Positions 1 through 9,910 of a stretch of DNA of 64,000 nt are shown here, in pieces. The stretch comes from Heterodera schachtii (taxonomy: Eukaryota; Nematoda; Chromadorea; Rhabditida; Heteroderidae). The notes below the pieces were generated by a model. The model saw only the letters and a program-made list of their open reading frames with translations. It had not been told where the DNA came from and ran no database searches. The DNA is taken from the NCBI GenBank assembly GCA_023374025.1, contig SIJG01000011.1, positions 1,892,574 to 1,956,573 on the forward strand. The letters are read 5' to 3'. The position numbers were made by a program, and so were the translations under genes. Within the stretch, counting starts at the first letter, position 1, and each line of letters starts with the position of its first letter.

Positions 1-850
1 AGAACAATGATTGAAATTCTGGTGGGTTGAGTCCCAGTGATTGAAATGCTGGAGGGTTGAGTACCAATGATTGAAATGCTGTGTGTTGAGTCCCAGTGAT
101 TGAAATGCTGGAGGGTTGAGTAACAATGATTGAAATGCTGGTGGGTTGAGTCCCAGTGATTGAAATGCTGGAGGGTGAGTCCCAGTGATTGAAATGCTGG
201 TGGGTTGAGTCCCAGTGATTGAAATGCTGGAAGGTTGAGTAACAATGATTGAAATGCTGGTGGGTTGAGTCCCAGTGATTGAAATGCTGGAAGGTTGAGT
301 AACAATGATTGAAATGCTGGTGGGTTGAGTCCCAGTGATTGAAATGCTGGAGGGTTGAGTACCAATGATTGAAATGCTGTGTGTTGAGTCCCAGTGATTG
401 AAATGCTGGCGGGTTGAGCCCCAGTGATTGGAATGTTGGTGGATTGAGTCCCAGTGATTAAAATGCTGGCGGGTTGAGTCCCAGTGATTGGAATGAGGTG
501 GATTGAGTCCCAGTGATTAAAATGCTGGCGGGTTGAGTCCCAGTGATTGAAATGCAGAAGAATTGAGTCCCAGTGATTGAAATGCTGGTGGGTTGAGTCC
601 CGGCGATTGGAATGTTGGTGTGTTGAGTCCCAGTGATTGAAATGCAGAAGAATTGAGTCCCAGTGATTGAAATGCTGGTGGGTTGAGTCCCGGCGATTGG
701 AATGTTGGTGGATTGATTCCCAGTGATTGAAATGCTTGAGGGTTGAGTACCAATGATTGGAATGCTTGAGGGTTGAGTACCAATGATTGGAATGCTGGTG
801 GATTGAGTCCCAGTGATTAAAAGGCTGGTGGGTTGAGTCACAGTGATTGG
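1..850. repeat. 30-bp minisatellite
   Basis: Tandem array with a unit of about 30 bp (TTGAGTCCCAGTGATTGAAA followed by TGCTGGTGGG). Units differ by point changes (AGTCCC/AGTACC/AGTAAC, CTGGTGGG/CTGGAGGG/CAGAAGAA) and some lack 1-3 bases. Because 30 is a multiple of 3, the lower strand reads as an artificial 10-residue repeat; I do not regard it as coding. The array ends in a GC-rich tail (GAGGCCGCGAAGCGGCCGAG, 869-890) that also follows a decayed relative at 5375-5700, so array plus tail behave as one repeat family. The array runs off the left edge. Confidence 0.9.
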
Positions 851-938
851 AGAAAATGCCAAGAAAAGGATGCGAGGCCGCGAAGCGGCCGAGCCAGTCG
901 ATTTTATCATTCATAATTCTACAACACAATCGTACTAC

Positions 939-985
939 CTAGCGGGGGATGCGCCGAAGGCGCTGACCCCGCTAGTTTTTTAAAA
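939..985. repeat. GC hairpin followed by T-run
   Basis: Near-perfect inverted repeat: outer stem CTAGCGGGG/CCCCGCTAG, inner stem GCGCC/GGCGC with a GAA loop, followed at once by TTTTTT. It resembles a hairpin-plus-T terminator in shape. In a nematode this has no assigned meaning, and it most likely belongs to the end of the repeat family at 1-900. The flanking 851-1062 shows no gene. Confidence 0.6.
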
Positions 986-1257
986 TTATTTTGTTGCATA
1001 ATCTTATCGATTTTTGAATAAAAATGTGTGCTTTCTCATCAAAAATCATCATTCGGTTGCTTCAAAGGAAGGTCCCCAGGTGTCCGTGGGATTCCGAATG
1101 AAATTTGGTGGGTGGATAGAGCACCCATAGGTTCTTAAGAAAAGTGGTTTTATTTTTTGCGGAATGAGCCCGAGTGCCGAGTTATGACGTGCCAAACTTT
1201 TTGGCTTTTTATAATTATAGAAAAGGAATAATTGTTTGGTTCCTATTCAACTGTTTA

Positions 1258-1322
1258 ATGGTGTAGAGGTAGTGCGTTAGTCAAAAATTTTTTGTGTCCC
1301 AGGTTCGAATCCTCTACATGCA
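1258..1322 (+). other. tRNA-like module in foldback left arm
   Basis: Contains an A-box-like TGGTGTAGAGG and, about 40 bp later, a B-box GGTTCGAATCC that fits the Pol III consensus exactly, followed by CTCTACATGC and a T-run at about 1338. The anticodon region is an A/T run that does not fold as a normal anticodon arm. It is better read as a SINE-like or tRNA-derived promoter module than as a working tRNA. Confidence 0.6.
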
Positions 1323-1555
1323 AATCCAGTTTAGACTTTTTTTTTGTTTTTTATGCAAGGCAATTATAAAAAAATTTTTTAATGAAATAAAATTTTTATT
1401 TTTAATTTTCTTTAATTAAAAAATTCATTAAAGATAATGGTACAATAAATATCCTTTCATTAAAACAAAAATTTTACTTATCATAAAATTTTTTTTGTGA
1501 AAATGATAATTGACTTGGCATAAAAAGCAAAAACTAAAAAAATTAAAAATGAATT

Positions 1556-1632
1556 TGCATGTAGGGGATCAGAACCTAGGGGGTTAAAAAACGCTGACTA
1601 GCACACTATCGCTGCACCACCAGACACAGCAA
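1556..1632 (-). other. tRNA-like module in foldback right arm
   Basis: The inverted counterpart of the left-arm module. On the minus strand it has TGGTGCAGCGATAG (A-box-like), then GGTTCTGATCC (B-box-like, two differences) and CCCTACATGCA. It is more decayed than the left copy. Confidence 0.5.
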
Positions 1633-2365
1633 AGTCATTCAAACAATTATTTAATTTGTTTATTCATTAAAAAACTTTGGCACGTCATAACTCGGCACTC
1701 AGGCTCATTCCGCAAAAAATAAAACCACTTTTCTTAAGAACCTATGGGTGCTCTATCCACCCACCAAATTTCATTCGGAAATCCCACGGACACCTGGGGA
1801 CCTTCCTTTGTTAGCTTGTTTCTTGGATTAGCGTGTCCTTAATTTTAGTTAGAATTTAACCTATCTTTGAGAATATTAAGCATCGATTATTTTTCTATAA
1901 GCGACGCAGAACCGAAAAATCAGGAAGGTAAGCAGCTGGAACATTTAAAAAAAAAAATTAAATAGTTCAACTATTAAATTTCTAAATAAAAAATATGCTT
2001 CGAATTTTTATTTAAACGAACTCTCAAGTGAAAAATTTTGATGATTTAAAAAAAAATTAAAACTCTAAAATAATCATTTTTGAGTGAGAATTTAGGGCTG
2101 TTAAACCATTTACTCTAACCGTCTTCCATTCTCTTAATGCCCTACTGTTGCCTCTGAATAATTATTTAATATTAAAAAATTTCTTTTAAATCAATGGTCA
2201 GTAGGGAAGAATATATTATCTTTTTTCTTTTTTCAAATCAATTTTTTACCGGAGATCAGAAGAGAGTTGTTATTTTTTCATGTGAAAAAAAGATTCTTAA
2301 TCGACTAAAATTAATAATTTTGTTATTTAAATAAATTTTAATAATTTATATTTGAGATCGTAAAA

Positions 2366-3064
2366 ATGAAATTATTACTATTATTCTTTTTATTTTTAAT
2401 TGTCCTAATTACTTCAAATGAATTAGAAAATGAAAAATTGCAACAACAAAAGTCATTTGATGAAATATTTGGAGAAAAATGGGAAGAAAAAGAAGAAAAA
2501 GCGCAAAATGAACAGAAGAAACGGGAAAAAATAAGAAAATATTATAAAATAAAAGAGAAAATTAAGCAAAAAGGAAGAAAATATTCAAATAATGAATGGG
2601 ATAAAATTAATTCAAAAATAGCGAAAAGTTTGGAAACAAATAATAAATATATTAAAAAATGGATCAAAGAATTTGGTCTCCAAAAGCAAATACATAAGTG
2701 CTATAAATCAAAAACAAATGAAGAAAAACTCGAAATTGTGCAAAAATTCATTGAAATGACAAGTGAATATAAACAAAACGGAAGAAAATATTCAACAAAA
2801 GAATGGAAGCAAAATTATGAAGAAATTTGCAAGAAAATTGGAGTTAGCCAATTCATAATTGAAAAATGGAAGAAACACTTTGGAATGAGTAAGAAAAGAA
2901 TAACGGAAAAAGAAAAAATTGAAAAAATGAAAATTTATTGGAAAATAAAAAAAGAAAACCTAAAAATTAGTGACAAAGAAATTGCTGAAATGATAAATGC
3001 TTCGGCAAAGAATATTTGCATATGGAAAGCCAATTTTGGACAAGAAATTATGGAGGCAATTTGA
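2366..3064 (+). CDS. secreted triple helix-turn-helix protein, intronless copy A
   Basis: Open frame of 232 codons from ATG. Residues 1-17 are a signal peptide (MKLLLLFFLFLIVLITS). Next comes a family-specific linker, QQQKSFDEIFGEKWEEKEEK (about 27-46), then three homeodomain/transposase-like tri-helical HTH modules at about 53-105, 120-175 and 183-227. Each ends in an aromatic/basic helix with a W about two-thirds along (IKKWIKEFG, IIEKWKKHFG, NICIWKANFG). Composition is extremely Lys/Glu rich. The three-module layout recurs in other copies in this window. The fold suggests DNA binding and the leader suggests secretion, so a role in host cells is possible; this is inference. No introns are seen, unlike the exon-per-module gene at 59.3-62.0 kb. 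Confidence 0.8.
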   Translation: MKLLLLFFLFLIVLITSNELENEKLQQQKSFDEIFGEKWEEKEEKAQNEQKKREKIRKYYKIKEKIKQKGRKYSNNEWDKINSKIAKSLETNNKYIKKWIKEFGLQKQIHKCYKSKTNEEKLEIVQKFIEMTSEYKQNGRKYSTKEWKQNYEEICKKIGVSQFIIEKWKKHFGMSKKRITEKEKIEKMKIYWKIKKENLKISDKEIAEMINASAKNICIWKANFGQEIMEAI

Positions 3065-3448
3065 ATTTTTATGAAGCTAAAAAATTTTCAAGAAAATTTC
3101 ATAAAATTTTATTTAATTATTTTATTGCATAATTTTTTTTTTAATTTTTAAATACGGAGTTCAGTATATTATGGGACTTTCAAAGATCAGCATATTTATC
3201 CCCTTACTTATTAGTGCATTTAAAATACTTTTTGGGTAATTATTTGGGATTAAATTTTCACTAAAAATTTTTAATCCTTAAAAAACGAATGAAAATTTTA
3301 CAGACTAATTAATGGTCAACTTAAGGAGAGAACAGTTGGTTGCTCTGAAATAGTCGAGAAGAATTCAAAATTAGCGGCTCTTAAATTTCTAATTATTTAT
3401 AAAACCTTATTTGCGATTTAATTTCACTAAAATTATAAAAATAGATTT

Positions 3449-3532
3449 GCTGAATTAAAACCCCCTTTCGGGGGGGGGGGGGGGGGGGGGAAGGGGGGTT
3501 GAAAATAGAGACCCCCTGGGGTTCTAATTCAA
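3449..3532. repeat. poly-G hairpin repeat
   Basis: A short palindromic element: GAATTAAAACCCCC at the left and GGGGTTCTAATTC at the right, with an uninterrupted run of about 20 G in the middle. Similar C/G-tract hairpins with ATTAGAGCCCC or TTTTATTTTTCAACCCCC ends occur near 24010, 28180 and 60250. Confidence 0.5.
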
Positions 3533-3754
3533 TAAACATGGTAATTAAAAACTCATAAAAAATTAAAACCAATTTAATGGGGAGTCTGCTTCTGGATTAG
3601 CATATCCTTTATTTTATTAGTAGCGCCTTCAAAAACTTATAGAATTTACTGATGGTTTTTGGTGGCCTAGTTCTATGGGATTAAACTTTGACTAAAATTA
3701 CAATCATTTTAAAATAATTATGTAAATTAAAATTCATTAAAATTTGATTTAGTA

Positions 3755-4245
3755 TTATGTTAGCTTGCAATTTTTTACCGGAGATCAGAAGAGAGTTGTG
3801 ATTTTTCATATGAATAAAAAGGCTCTTAATTGACTTAAATTAATAATGTGGATTCAATTGAATCAGAAAATAAAAAACTTCAACAAAAATCATTGATGAA
3901 ATCTTTGGAGAAAAATGGGAAGAAAAAGAAGAAAAAATGCAAAATGAACAGAAGAAACGGGAAATAATAAGAAAATATTATAAAATAAAAGAAAAAATTA
4001 AGCAAAAAGGAAGAAAATATCCGAGAAAAAAATGGAAAAAAATGAAAATTTATTGGCAAATGAAAAAAGAAAATCCAAAAATGAATGAAAATGAAATTGC
4101 TGAAATGATAAACACTTCAGCGAAAAACATTCGAAGATGGAAAGCTAAATTTGGAGAAAAAAATTTCCAATTTTTGAAGGAATTGAATTTTTATGAAGCT
4201 AGAAAACTTTCCAAAAAATTTCATTTATTGATAAATTTAATTTGA
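3755..4245 (+). pseudogene. HTH family copy B, internally deleted
   Basis: The stretch from about 3770 repeats the 5' flank of copy A (ACCGGAGATCAGAAGAGAGT), then a signal-less start and the CAACAAAAATCATTGATGAA linker. Relative to copy A this linker has lost one T, which breaks the frame before FDEIFGEKW. The open stretch 3937-4245 (102 codons) joins the beginning of module 1 (KREIIRKYYKIKEKIKQKGR) directly to module 3 (NENEIAEMINTSAKNIRRWK); everything between is deleted. It is a direct duplicate of copy A about 1.5 kb away. Confidence 0.8.
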
Positions 4246-4429
4246 ATTAATTTAGTTGTTCATTATTTTTTAAATTTGCGTAAAAACATTTTTTGTTCCT
4301 TCTAATTTTTTAATTCGATTTAAAAATACGAATAAATTTTATCAAATTTAGAATTAAAATTATTACTCATCATAAATCATAATTCAATTGTTCTGATCAG
4401 GAATGGCATTCCGAGGCTCCAAAAATTTT

Positions 4430-4840
4430 TGGAAATCGGAATGCCGAGGAAAAATGGATTAAACAATTTGGCATATATAAATACAAATCAAAAAGTGATG
4501 CTCAAAAATTAGAAATTGTGCAAAAATTTATTGAAATAAAAAATGAATATAAACAAAAAAGAAAATATTCAGCAAACGAATGACGCCAAAATTATGCCGA
4601 AATTTGTAAGAAAATCGGAGTTAGCCAAAATTCAATTACGAAATGGAAGAAAAAATTTGGCATTCGCTGTAAAATAACTGAGGAAGAAAAGATGGAAAAA
4701 ATGAAAATTTATTGGCAAATAAAAAAGAAAATCCAAAATTAGTGACAAGGAAATTGCAAAAAGATTGGAAATTAATAGAAATAGCATTTTTAATTGGAAA
4801 AAACAATTTGTAGAAGAAATGTTTCATAACATAACTTAAG
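4430..4840 (+). pseudogene. HTH family copy C, broken
   Basis: Begins inside module 1 (KWIKQFG) and runs through module 2 and module 3. Module 2 carries an in-frame TGA where the intact copies have a TGG tryptophan codon (SANE-stop-RQNYAEICKKIG). Module 3 is thrown out of frame in the KIYWQIKK stretch, where one A of an A-run is missing. No leader is present. Downstream 4850-5165 is AT-rich with nothing recognised. Confidence 0.8.
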
Positions 4841-5164
4841 AAGAGTGATTCTTCATTATGCTTTTCATTTAAAATATTATTATTATTATTCCTTTTTTAA
4901 TTTCATGTAAATTTCTTTTGGTTTTTCCTTTTTTGTCCTTCTGTTTTTTTTGTAATAGCCCTATTTTTTGTAAATAATATAAACAATAAGGTAATATATC
5001 CTTGAATTGCGTTTTAAATTTTTATAGTGCAGTTTTATTTTAATGAGAAATGTACGAAAAATCATTTTTTCGCTGAAAAGGTTTCGTTTATCGTTAATAT
5101 TAATAAATATAAAATCTTTTGGACATTCATAAATAAATATTTGAATATGACATCAACCAGTGGC

Positions 5165-5700
5165 TTCGGGTCGGGCTGAATTCTAAAATTGGTGAGGGGG
5201 GCCGAAGGCCCCCGTGCGAAGCCGCGAAGCGGCCAAGTGAGTACCCTTGGCGCAGAAAATTGATGGGGGGGGGGGGGAGGGTGGGCGGGAAGTCCCCCGT
5301 ACGAGGCCGCCCGGCCGAGCCCTCCCCAACGGTTCAACATCCCAAGGCACATAAAAATTAAAAATGCTAAAGAAATTTGCTGAGGTTGATTCCCAGTGAT
5401 TGGAATGCTGGAGGATTGATTCTTGGCGATTGGCATGCAGAATAATTAGTGCGCTTAGTTCCAATGATTGTAATAATGCTAATGAATTAAGTCCCAATGA
5501 TTGGGATGCTGGGGAGTTGTGTCCAGGTGATAGAAATGCCGAAGAATTGTTGAGTTTGAGTCCCAGTGATTGGAATGCCGAGGATGTTTAAGAAATGACT
5601 ATAAACAAGAAGAGACAAGGAAAATGCTAAGAATATTGTGCCATAAGAAAATGCGAAGATGCTGCGAGGCCGCGATGCTGCCGAGCCATAGTCGAAACAT
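5165..5700. repeat. decayed relative of the left-edge minisatellite with GC tails
   Basis: 5165-5345 holds GC-rich palindromes (GGCCGAAGGCC, GCCGCGAAGCGGC) and a G-tract. 5375-5600 holds degenerate 30-bp units such as TTGATTCCCAGTGATTGGAA. 5655-5690 repeats the tail TGCGAGGCCGCGATGCTGCC. Open frames here are by-products of the GC-rich repeat. Confidence 0.75.
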
Positions 5701-5949
5701 TTGAACATTTAAATGTGTTTTGTAAAAGTTTGTAAAAATGAGGCTTTTTGACTCAAAATGATGCTTTTTTGCATGCCAAATGAGGCTTTTGAAAATTTTG
5801 TTCTGGGAGACCTGAGAAATATAATTAAAATGAAAAATGCTTCAATTTTTCAAATTATTACTAGGGCATAGAATTATATGAAAATCCATTTTTTTCCTGT
5901 TCTGTGGGAGGCCTGAAACGCATGAAAAACATGTTTTTAGCTTGGTTTG

Positions 5950-6165
5950 AAGCTTCTAAGGTGGATTTCTATATCCATATTTTCCATATTTATCCATATT
6001 TCGCGATTTATGTCTATATTTCCATATTTATCCAAACTCCACATTTTAGGTCCATATTTTGACATTTTTCCAAAAAACCCCTATTTGAACGGCCTGCCTC
6101 CCTTAGGTAAATTGACCTTTTTGACCACAAAGACCGAAAACATTCCGGAAAAAGACATTTTTTAG
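5950..6165. repeat. dispersed CATATTT/CCATATTT repeat, copy 1
   Basis: A run of TTTCCATATTTATCCATATT-type units followed by a conserved block (TTTTTCCAAAAAACCCCTAT ... GGCCTGCC ... AAAGACCGAAAA). The same block recurs at 40435-40600 and, inverted, at about 47640-47720, so it is an interspersed repeat. 5700-5950 and 6170-6590 show nothing else. Confidence 0.7.
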
Positions 6166-6598
6166 CAAAATTTTATCGAAAATATTGATTAATATAAATT
6201 TCTTAAAAATAGGTTAACTTTTCTTAAAAATGAGCAAAAAAGCGAAAATTTCGCTTTCAGGTTGATTTTTCGCTAAAATAAGTAAATTTTAACCTGTATC
6301 ATATTTTTCATTTAAATGCTTTTTAATACCATATTTAGCCATTTTAAATGTTTTACTTTGCTTTTAGCGAATTTAAAGAATTTTGAAAAATTATACCCTC
6401 AATTTGGAAAAATTTATGTCCATATTTTTGCCATTTTATGTATTCACGATTTTCATAACATCGAGGTGCGTTTTAAATCATAATTTATAAAATTTAGAAT
6501 TAAATAAAATAAAGGCCTTAAACAGAATATAATAAAATTTTAAATATTCTTGTGATGAAGCGCCATAAATAAAGAAAATAATTTATTTAAAAAATAAT

Positions 6599-6692
6599 AA
6601 ACATCAATCCTGAGAGAGACCAATAGTGGAAGGCATTGTGACTGTCGCGGTCATGGTTATTAATTTCATTTAACGCTTGAAAACAATTTAAG
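6599..6692 (-). other. possible terminal exon of unassigned gene
   Basis: On the minus strand, acceptor-like TTTTCAAG is followed by an open stretch reading ALNEINNHDRDSHNAFHYWS and then a TAA. Base composition is clearly less AT-rich than the surroundings. A matching donor (ACAA|GTAAAT) lies at about 6812 after MSQECT, giving a phase-1 join. I do not recognise the product. Confidence 0.35.
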
Positions 6693-7026
6693 AAATAATT
6701 ACACAAATTATGAATCTGAAAATAAAGAAAATACAAATTAATAAATATAAAGAAAAGGCCCAAAAACATATAATAATTAAAAAATATTAAGGAATAAATA
6801 TATTTACTTGTACATTCTTGCGACATTTGATTGTGAAGAAAGCAATTTCAAATTTGAACAATGAATCACAATTATTTTATTCGAATTACCATTTCAATAA
6901 ATGAAAGACTAATGATTAAATAGATCGTGTTTTAGATATTTACTACCCATTAAAAAAATAAACAGAAACACATAATATTTAATTAAATATTATAAAAGAA
7001 ATAATATTAAGCACACATTTTAATTG

Positions 7027-7114
7027 AAAGTGAGAAAATTTACAGAAAAAGGATTGTTGAAAAAAACGAAAGTCTTCTGCGTCTGCATGAATAGACGGGC
7101 AAATGTATCGAATC
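7027..7114 (-). other. possible internal exon of unassigned gene
   Basis: Minus strand: TTTATTTACAG acceptor, then an open stretch containing YDILGCAFVRFDTFARLF and MQTQKTFVFFNNPFS, then TCT|GTAAAT donor. The D-I-L-G-C start is faintly like the central strand of SPRY domains, but the rest does not convince me. It stands out from about 80% AT flanks. Confidence 0.4.
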
Positions 7115-7539
7115 GAACAAAAGCACAACCAAGAATATCATAATCTGTAAATAAAACCTTATAAAAATATTTAAAAATTTATTTTATGATTTGTAAAATT
7201 AATTTTAAAGAACAATAATTTTCTGTATAGCAGCGATTTTTTAATATAATTAACAAAACATAAAAATTTTATTCTTGATTATGCTTAATTAAAAATCTAC
7301 TTTCAACATCTTAATATAAATTTATTGAAGAAAGAAATAAAACTTTTATTTTATATGACAGTAAACAAGTAATTTTCTTAAAATTTATGGTAGCATTTTA
7401 ATGAACATTGCTTATTTTTAAAAAGCGCATAATTTTATAATTGAATTGCTTCATGAATTTGATTTTTAAGTTGAATATATTCCTTAAGGAAATAAAACTT
7501 ATTAAATTGAAATTAAATTTTATAATATGCAAAAAATAA

Positions 7540-7765
7540 ACTCTTACTGATTTCTTACAAATAAGAAAAACCTACTTCGTTGAAAATAAAAAACTTAAAA
7601 AAAGATTTTATTAATTTTATTCTGCTGAAACTTACTAGTACTTCAGAGATTGTTGATAGGAATGGAATAAAATCTAAATCTTACTGATTTCTTACAAATA
7701 AGAAAAACTACTTCATTTAAAAAAAACAAAAAAAAAAAGATTTTATTAAGTAAAGTAATGCATAA
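7540..7765 (-). promoter_or_regulatory. two solo copies of the HTH-family upstream element
   Basis: Two direct copies (7540-7640 and 7680-7765) of a block reading TACTGATTTCTTACAAATAA, then GAAAAAC(C)TACTTC, a gap, then AAGATTTTATT. The core TTTCTTA-CAAA-TAAGAAA is a perfect inverted repeat. Equivalent blocks lie upstream of HTH genes at about 48.5, 54.75, 57.7, 58.3 and 63.8 kb. Here no HTH gene follows in the expected direction. Confidence 0.55.
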
Positions 7766-9910
7766 TTTACATTTCTTTAAAAATTATTATTAACAAGGTA
7801 TTAAAAAATAAATTTTTTTTGATGAGGCACCGATAATTAAAGAATTTTTTTTTGCTAATTAATAAACAATAAATAAAATAAAAAAGAATATTTATTCTTT
7901 TACCTTCCTGAAAAGGGCTCATAATCTGGATTGATTGACTCGCTAATGATCTTATTGATTCCAGAGCTAGCACAAAATTAGAAATGAAATTTAATTGCTT
8001 CTACTTAATATATTATTTTGTATAATAACAGTACAATTCAATATTTAAGAACCATTTTCAGTTAAATTGTAAATATAAAGTAGCTTCATAAACTGTAAAT
8101 AAAACTTTATAAAAAAACTAAAATAATAAGCTAAAAATTGCTTTCACTTACTAGTACTTCAGAGATTCTTGATAGGAATGGTTAAACGGCGCGATTTCTC
8201 CTCTTCCATATAATTAGACTCCCTAATTATAACCAATAAATTCGTAAAATTAAAAACAAAGGAAAATACAGTTTTCTTTAATTCAATAATAAAAGATAAA
8301 ATATTAATTGCATCATTTGAGTTAACACTATTTTTCAATTTGTATATCTAAAAACAAATATAATTGAAAGCAAATTATTTTAGTGTCTTTTTAGGACAAA
8401 AGTAATTAAAAAGTAAATTCAAAAATAAATTTTTAATCAAAACAAAAAATTTAATTACAAAATTGTCTAATAAAATTTGAAAAAAAATATAAAATTTTGT
8501 ATAATATTCATACAAAAAAGAAAAAAAAAACAAATTAATTTGACTATGGAGCCTCTACAACCAGAATATCAAAAGTGATGGAATCTCAAATAAAGAATTT
8601 TTAAATTATAAAATATATTGATCCCCGGCAATAAAATCACCTATGTATAAAAAGTCTAAAATTCCAAATCAATACAAAATAAAAATTAGAAAAAAAATTT
8701 GCAAACTTACCCATATTACTTAAAAATTTATGAAAATAAAATTTCTAATTTTATCTCAAACAATTATACATAAGAACAAAAATTATTCATTATTCGTTTG
8801 CTAGTAAATTAATATAGACCTTTATAAATGAGAATAAATAAAAATTTATTTTATGACAAATGAAAATAAAAATAAATACATTAAATCATTTTCAAATCTG
8901 CCATATCTTTCATCAACTACGCCGAGAGAATACGAAAACTGAAATTTAAAAATAAAAACACATTAAACATATAATCAATTAAAAGAATAAAAAAAATTTC
9001 CAATAAAGGCGTTTTTAATGAAAAGCTAAAATTGTTTAATTTAAAGCAAAGAAACATACATCTTTTAAAAGTAAATTTAATACAAAAAAGATTTAAAATA
9101 AATAACAAAGAAAATAAAAACTAATTGAAATATTCAAAATGATGAAATTACCCAACCAAAAGAATATTATCTCGCGAAAAAATAGAACCTTGGCAAATCA
9201 CCCGACGCAAAATTGAGAAACGCGCGTATGGATAATGACAAGAATTTAAAAACATATATTTTATAATATAATAACAAATGAAAAACTTTGTCATTAATTT
9301 ATTGTAAAGAATATTCTAATGAGACGACAACGAATTTCTTATTTATTCATTAATCATAATTAAATAATTGCTACAACAAGTTATTATATATATTTATATC
9401 GTTGAAATGAATCTGCTATCATATGACTTTAACAAAAACGAAATTTAAAAAAAATGCGAAACACAGAATTTTAAAAATGAATTTAGAATAATAATATTTA
9501 ATTAAATGAAGAAATTTAATAAAATGGAAGTTATAAACTCGACCGAACATACGCTTCAGAACAATTCAAAATTATAAAAGTTTAAAAGTTTTCATAATCA
9601 AAGATAATTTAAATATGTGCATTAAAAATGATTTTACACGAATATTCGTTCAAAATAACTTTTATTTAAAAAGTAAATTTTAAAATTACATTTTATATGT
9701 ATTCTAAGTTTATAAAAAATTCTTTTACATTGAAACTAAGTTCTTCTTTTGAACATTATTGAAATGATGTACAAAATAAATTAAATAAAGAAAATTCGCA
9801 ACCCAAAAAAATAGTATCGAAAAACTGGAAGGTCGACATATCATCCAATGCAAGAATAAAAATGAGTTATATGAAAATATATTTAATTTTGAATTAAAAA
9901 CACACACTTT
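7766..9910 (-). other. array of exon-like islands, product unknown
   Basis: Several short, less AT-rich islands on the minus strand with splice-like borders. One at about 7920-7972 reads LESIRSLASQSIQIMSPFQE and ends GGAAG|GTAAAAG. Another begins at about 8932 after AAATTTCAG and reads FSYSLGVVDERYGRFEND. A third at about 9150-9225 reads PYARFSILRRVICQGSIFSR. A fourth at about 9790-9850 (LHWMICRPSSFSILFFWVAN) looks like a diverged copy of the third at the nucleotide level. The spacing of 600-900 bp and mutual similarity suggest decaying tandem copies of one gene. I cannot assign a family. Confidence 0.3.

Larger units (their letters stand above)
1063..1810. mobile_element. foldback element with ~140-bp terminal inverted repeats
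   Basis: The left arm, starting CAAAGGAAGGTCCCCAGGTG at 1063, is repeated almost exactly in inverted orientation ending at 1810; the match runs about 140 bp per arm with very few differences. A second, inner inverted pair (about 1230-1330 against 1545-1650) carries tRNA-like sequence. No transposase ORF is present, so it is non-autonomous. I see no clear target-site duplication (flanks TTGCTT and TTAGCTT are only similar). The superfamily is not assigned. Confidence 0.85.

Noticed and set aside
458..910. Open frame on the minus strand with a 10-residue repeat (ITGTQPTSIS type)
   Set aside because: It is the reading of a 30-bp minisatellite; two frames are open at once and the repeat continues to the left with frame-breaking units.
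1258..1322. Functional tRNA gene
   Set aside because: B-box is perfect but the anticodon arm is an A/T run and the sequence is mirrored in the opposite arm of a foldback element.
5062..5708. Several overlapping frames in the GC-rich repeat
   Set aside because: Multiple frames and strands are open together because of GC-rich palindromes; no start context or family similarity.
7027..7114. SPRY domain exon
   Set aside because: DILGC is only weakly like the SPRY GDVxGxG strand, and no neighbouring SPRY exons were found; left as unassigned.
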